A stretch of 8,958 bases of DNA from contig JAFGOU010000108.1 in the NCBI GenBank assembly GCA_016926315.1, positions 1-8,958 of the forward strand, read 5' to 3'. The position numbers and the translations under genes are program-made. This document shows, in pieces, positions 6,883 through 8,958 of the stretch. The notes under the pieces were generated by a model. That model did not search any database, was not told the DNA's origin, and saw nothing but the letters and a program-made list of their open reading frames with translations. The stretch is from Chitinispirillaceae bacterium (GTDB lineage Bacteria; Fibrobacterota; Chitinivibrionia; Chitinivibrionales; Chitinispirillaceae). Position 1 is the stretch's first letter. Every line of letters begins with the position of its first letter.

Positions 6883-7012
6883 TCCCGCATCTTCTTATCC
6901 CGATCGCTCAAATCCGTCTTTGAATTGGACCGATAATTGCTTCTATTTCATTGCGTTGGCTTTTAAAACCAATAAATTGATTATATTGTTGATTAACTTA
7001 CTATCTATAATA
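6883..7012. other. AT-rich spacer upstream of the sigma-factor promoter
   Basis: No gene is seen here. No convincing terminator follows the beta-helix gene. Visible elements are a weak dyad, TTGG-C-TTTT/AAAACCAA (6956-6972), and two TTGATTA direct repeats 12 bp apart (6977-6983 and 6989-6995). A second TATAAT at 7006-7011 has no -35 box at proper spacing. The AT-rich run directly before the -35 box could act as an UP-like element. Confidence 0.5.
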
Positions 7013-7041
7013 TTGACTTTTTTATAAATTATTGGTATAAT
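7013..7041 (+). promoter_or_regulatory. sigma-70 promoter of the sigma-factor gene
   Basis: The -35 box TTGACT (7013-7018), a 17-bp spacer and a perfect -10 box TATAAT (7036-7041) are present. TGG directly before the -10 makes it an extended -10 (TGnTATAAT). AT-rich DNA lies upstream. Transcription should start near 7048, giving a leader of about 73 nt before ATG 7121. The leader contains a small TTTGC/GCAAA inverted repeat (7073-7085). Confidence 0.85.
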
Positions 7042-7120
7042 TATAGTTGTAGTAGAGTTACCCACACAATATTTTGCGGTGCAAATCGAATTATAGATAC
7101 AATACTTTCAGGAGAAACTA

Positions 7121-7978
7121 ATGTTCATAGATAAAAACGTCATAGTTCCCGATGAAATCGCCCTTCAGTACTATCTTAAGGACATCAGCAAAAGCGATCG
7201 TTCCTTAACCAGCGAAGAAGAGGCCGCGCTTGCTTCGGCCATTAAAAAGGGTGACCGGAAAGCGCTGAATTCCCTGGTCAAAGCCAACCTCAGGTTTGTG
7301 GTCAGTGTAGCCAGAAGGTATCAGAACCAGGGACTCCCTTTGAGCGAACTTATAAGCGAAGGGAATATCGGCCTTATCAAGGCAGCCAAACGGTTCGATG
7401 AGAAAAAAAATTTCAAGTTTATCTCTTATGCCGTCTGGTGGATAAGGCAGAGCATCCTCCGAGCCCTTGCCGAGGGTTCCCGTATCACCCGTATTCCGCT
7501 TCACCGGATCGGCGTCATACATAAAGTGCGCTCGGTCCAGAACAGGCTCGAACAGAAATTTCATCGCCTTCCCTCGACCGAAGAGATCGCGCATGAGATG
7601 CGCATCGGGAAAAAAGACGTTCTTGCAGCGCAAAAAATCGGGAATCGGGCCGTCTCTCTTTATTCTCCGGCCAAGGACGAAGAGGGGTCTGACATGATCG
7701 ACCTGATCCATGATGAAAACTCTGAAATGCCCGACACCAATCTGATCGAACTTTCACGGGAAGAGGGCGTGCGCAAGATACTCGACATTCTTGATGAGCG
7801 TGAACGTGAAGTGTTGCGGTTGTACTTTGGCGTTGGGGTCGAAACCAGCCATACGCTCGACGAAATCGGCACCCAGCTTAACCTCAGCCGCGAAAGGGTA
7901 AGGCAGATAAAGGAAAAAGCGATGCACCGGTTGAAAAATTCCTACCTCCGCAACCGGTTGAAAGCGCTGGCTGAATAG
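7121..7978 (+). CDS. sigA/rpoD: primary-type RNA polymerase sigma factor (RpoD/SigA family, short form)
   Basis: The 285-residue sigma-70 family protein binds core RNA polymerase and recognises -10/-35 promoters. Region 1.2 is at about 11-45 (ALQYYLKDISKSDRSLTSEEE). Region 2 is at 46-125: ANLRFVVSVARRYQNQGLPL, then ISEGNIGLIKAAKRFD, then the 2.3/2.4 segment FKFISYAVWWIRQSILRALA. Region 3 is at 126-205. Region 4 is at 214-275, with 4.1 DEREREVLRLYFGVG and the 4.2 helix-turn-helix LDEIGTQLNLSRERVRQIKE that reads the -35 box. Region 1.1 is absent, as in the short SigA proteins of Bacteroidota, Chlorobiota and Fibrobacterota. All core and DNA-binding motifs appear intact, so it is probably the housekeeping factor, though an RpoS-like group 2 factor cannot be excluded. 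AGGAG at 7110-7114, 6 nt before the ATG, supports the start. The gene has its own strong promoter and a strong terminator, so it is monocistronic. Confidence 0.95.
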   Translation: MFIDKNVIVPDEIALQYYLKDISKSDRSLTSEEEAALASAIKKGDRKALNSLVKANLRFVVSVARRYQNQGLPLSELISEGNIGLIKAAKRFDEKKNFKFISYAVWWIRQSILRALAEGSRITRIPLHRIGVIHKVRSVQNRLEQKFHRLPSTEEIAHEMRIGKKDVLAAQKIGNRAVSLYSPAKDEEGSDMIDLIHDENSEMPDTNLIELSREEGVRKILDILDEREREVLRLYFGVGVETSHTLDEIGTQLNLSRERVRQIKEKAMHRLKNSYLRNRLKALAE

Positions 7979-8016
7979 GCGGGGTGCTGTTTTTTTTAAA
8001 AAGGATGGAGGTGATG

Positions 8017-8047
8017 AAAAAAAGCCCCTTTACAGGGGCTTTTTTTT
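8017..8047. terminator. strong bidirectional intrinsic terminator
   Basis: Seven A's lead into AGCCCCT (8023-8029), loop TTAC, AGGGGCT (8034-8040) and eight T's (8040-8047). The stem is perfect, and the A and T tracts make it work in both directions. It lies 38 bp after the sigma-factor stop and 10 bp after the stop of the converging RRM gene, so it ends both transcripts. Confidence 0.95.
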
Positions 8048-8057
8048 CCGAAAACCG

Positions 8058-8381
8058 TTACCACCTGTCACGGCCGCCGCGGCCGCCGCCGCCACCGCCA
8101 TAACCGCCCCTTCCTCCGTGTCCGCCGCCGCCACCCGTTCGCGGCTTGTCCTGGGCTTCATTGACCTTGAGCGGCCGGCCCTCATATTCTTTCTCATTGA
8201 GACCCGCAATTGCCGCTTCGGGGTTCTCCATTTCGACAAACCCGAACCCCCGTGAACGCCCGGTCTCGCGATCGGTGATGATGTTCACGGAAAGCACCTC
8301 TCCAAACGGCGAAAACAGATCACGCAGACCGTCTTCCGTGGCGCCCCACGAAAGATTACCAACATATAACTTTTTAGCCAC
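8058..8381 (-). CDS. small RRM-type RNA-binding protein with Gly/Arg-rich tail
   Basis: The 107-residue product has a single RNA-recognition motif (about residues 3-77). RNP2 is LYVGNL (5-10) and RNP1 is RGFGFVEM (44-51). The linker FSPFGEVLSVNIITDRETGR and the closing strand GRPLKVNEA match the fold. The tail (about 82-107) is Gly-rich with RGG-like repeats and ends in RDRW. Such proteins bind single-stranded RNA in the cytoplasm and are often linked to cold or stress response in bacteria. The RNA targets here are unknown. Start choice: GTG 8381 gives MAKKLYVGNL, the usual family beginning, with GGAGG (complement of 8387-8391) 5 nt upstream. An earlier in-frame GTG at 8393 would place that Shine-Dalgarno inside the gene. 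The tail is encoded by CCG/GCC-rich low-complexity DNA, prone to length variation or assembly error. The gene converges on the sigma-factor gene and shares its terminator. Confidence 0.95.
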   Translation of the reverse strand: MAKKLYVGNLSWGATEDGLRDLFSPFGEVLSVNIITDRETGRSRGFGFVEMENPEAAIAGLNEKEYEGRPLKVNEAQDKPRTGGGGGHGGRGGYGGGGGGRGGRDRW

Positions 8382-8386
8382 AAAAA

Positions 8387-8391
8387 CCTCC
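8387..8391 (-). promoter_or_regulatory. ribosome-binding site deciding the GTG start of the RRM gene
   Basis: CCTCC on the plus strand reads GGAGG on the coding strand, 5 nt before GTG 8381. This rules in favour of the internal GTG over the one at 8393. Confidence 0.8.
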
Positions 8392-8433
8392 ACGAGAAAA
8401 AGTGAACTTGAAAGAATTGAAGGACATTTTATT

Positions 8434-8463
8434 GATATACTGAACAGTCGCTAATGGAAGTAA
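8434..8463 (-). promoter_or_regulatory. weak candidate promoter of the RRM gene
   Basis: On the complement, TTACTT (8458-8463) is followed after 18 bp by TATATC (8434-8439). Both boxes deviate from consensus, but the place is right (a leader of roughly 45 nt to the GTG) and no better candidate is seen within 150 bp. Confidence 0.3.
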
Positions 8464-8754
8464 GTGTGACAACCGCATCTGCTCCAATGTACCAAAGGTC
8501 AATGCCTGAATTTCCTGACCCGGATTCTCCGGAATAAAATCATGAGGTTAAGCATAGTACAAGACTTGTTACTCATATTTGTCGCACACCGTACCCAACC
8601 ATAGAGAAAATAGATATCGGTACCGATGAAAAAGCAAAAAAAGAAGGCAACCATGAAATAACTGTTTTTTTATCAACAACTACACCATGGCTACTCTTGC
8701 CGCTGATTCCTAACCTGGCAGCCAGAACCAAAAAAGCGGGCACGCGGATCCCTC

Positions 8755-8833
8755 CCTTCGTCAGGCTCAGGGTAAACTAAGCTCGGGACAAGTTACGGAA
8801 AAAACGGATGCTTCGATAAACTCAGTACAAGTT
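8755..8833. repeat. degenerate short repeats of the CTTCG..AGCTCAG type
   Basis: CTTCGTCAGGCTCAGGG (8756-8772) and CTTCGATAAACTCAGTACAA (8811-8830) share a CTTCG-N5/6-CTCAG plan. CTCGGGACAAGTT (8782-8794) and CTCAGTACAAGTT (8821-8833) match at 11 of 13 positions. The motif resembles short dispersed intergenic repeats (CTTCGACAAGCTCAG-like) seen in many environmental genomes. The copies here are imperfect. Confidence 0.45.
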
Positions 8834-8923
8834 TTCACGGATCAGGAAAAATGTTTATTAAAATTTCAATAGTATTTTATTAATCGTCTCAAAATTGTCT
8901 GCACACAATTGTGGAAAGGGTAC

Positions 8924-8958
8924 TGTCATTTCGAGCCCGCGTAAGCGGGAGAGAAATC
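8924..8958. repeat. palindromic dispersed-repeat-like element, cut by window end
   Basis: GTCATTTCGAG is followed by a perfect CCCGC/GCGGG hairpin with loop GTAA (8936-8949). The outer bases ATTTC (8928-8932) and GAAAT (8953-8957) also pair. The 'GTCATTTCGAG...GAGAAATC' frame looks like short palindromic repeats dispersed in intergenic DNA of many bacteria. The right end lies at or beyond the window edge. Confidence 0.55.

Larger units (their letters stand above)
8394..8958. other. intergenic region without a convincing gene
   Basis: No open frame here has a credible start plus a ribosome-binding site. It contains the probable RRM promoter and a CCGGA-TTC-TCCGG hairpin (8520-8532). An 80-codon open frame on the plus strand (8538-8780) lacks any ATG. 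Repeat-like motifs (8755-8833), a CACAATTGTG palindrome (8904-8913) and a palindromic element at the window edge follow. The composition is more AT-rich than in the genes. Degenerate repeats and decayed sequence are the most likely content. Confidence 0.6.

Noticed and set aside
6956..6972. TTGGCTTTTAAAACCAA dyad as terminator of the beta-helix operon
   Set aside because: It has no loop, a bulged base, an AT-rich stem and no T tract, so it does not look like an intrinsic terminator.
8014..8109. Small ORF starting at ATG 8014 after GGAGGTGAT
   Set aside because: It runs through the intrinsic terminator and then reads the RRM tail DNA as poly-Pro. It is not a plausible gene.
8058..8150. CCG/GCC repeats as a tandem-repeat or CRISPR-like array
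   Set aside because: They are explained as codons of the Gly/Arg-rich tail of the RRM protein. There is no spacer structure.
8430..8543. Minus-strand open stretch encoding SGESGSGNSGIDLWYIGAD
   Set aside because: It looks protein-like but is only 37 codons long, with no start codon or ribosome-binding site, and lies in the probable RRM promoter region.

Overview
The window looks like a stretch of chromosome from a Gram-negative bacterium with an outer membrane. It carries a TonB-dependent receptor, two predicted lipoproteins and two predicted exported beta-helix proteins. The 285-residue primary-type sigma factor lacks region 1.1, and its sequence resembles the SigA/RpoD proteins of the Fibrobacterota-Chlorobiota-Bacteroidota (FCB) superphylum. 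My best guess is a Fibrobacterota-like lineage, judged from protein style only. The coding DNA is GC-rich by eye, while the spacers around the sigma-factor and RRM genes are clearly AT-rich. I see no tRNA, rRNA, CRISPR array, transposase or phage gene.

Left part (1-3154): the 3' part of a TonB-dependent outer-membrane receptor (start outside the window) is followed 16 bp later by a large predicted lipoprotein of unknown function, probably one operon. A compact inverted repeat at 3130-3154 separates it from the converging leftward operon.

Middle (3147-6882): two operons point away from a 166-bp spacer. Leftward, a Crp/Fnr-type regulator with an unusual C-terminal extension is coupled by an ATGA stop/start overlap to an exported right-handed beta-helix protein. 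Rightward, a lipoprotein overlaps by 20 nt a second, smaller exported beta-helix protein. A 23-bp near-perfect palindrome lies near the middle of the shared spacer and is a reasonable candidate operator for the regulator. I infer a small envelope module of two beta-helix proteins, one lipoprotein and one regulator. Its function is unknown.

Right part (6883-8381): a textbook sigma-70 promoter (TTGACT, 17 bp, extended -10 TATAAT) drives the housekeeping-type sigma factor. A strong hairpin with A and T tracts on either side ends both this gene and the converging gene for a small RRM RNA-binding protein with a glycine/arginine-rich tail.

The last 577 bp (8382-8958) hold no convincing gene. They contain the RRM gene's ribosome-binding site and possible promoter, an open frame without a credible start, and short degenerate repeats, ending in a palindromic element cut by the window edge.
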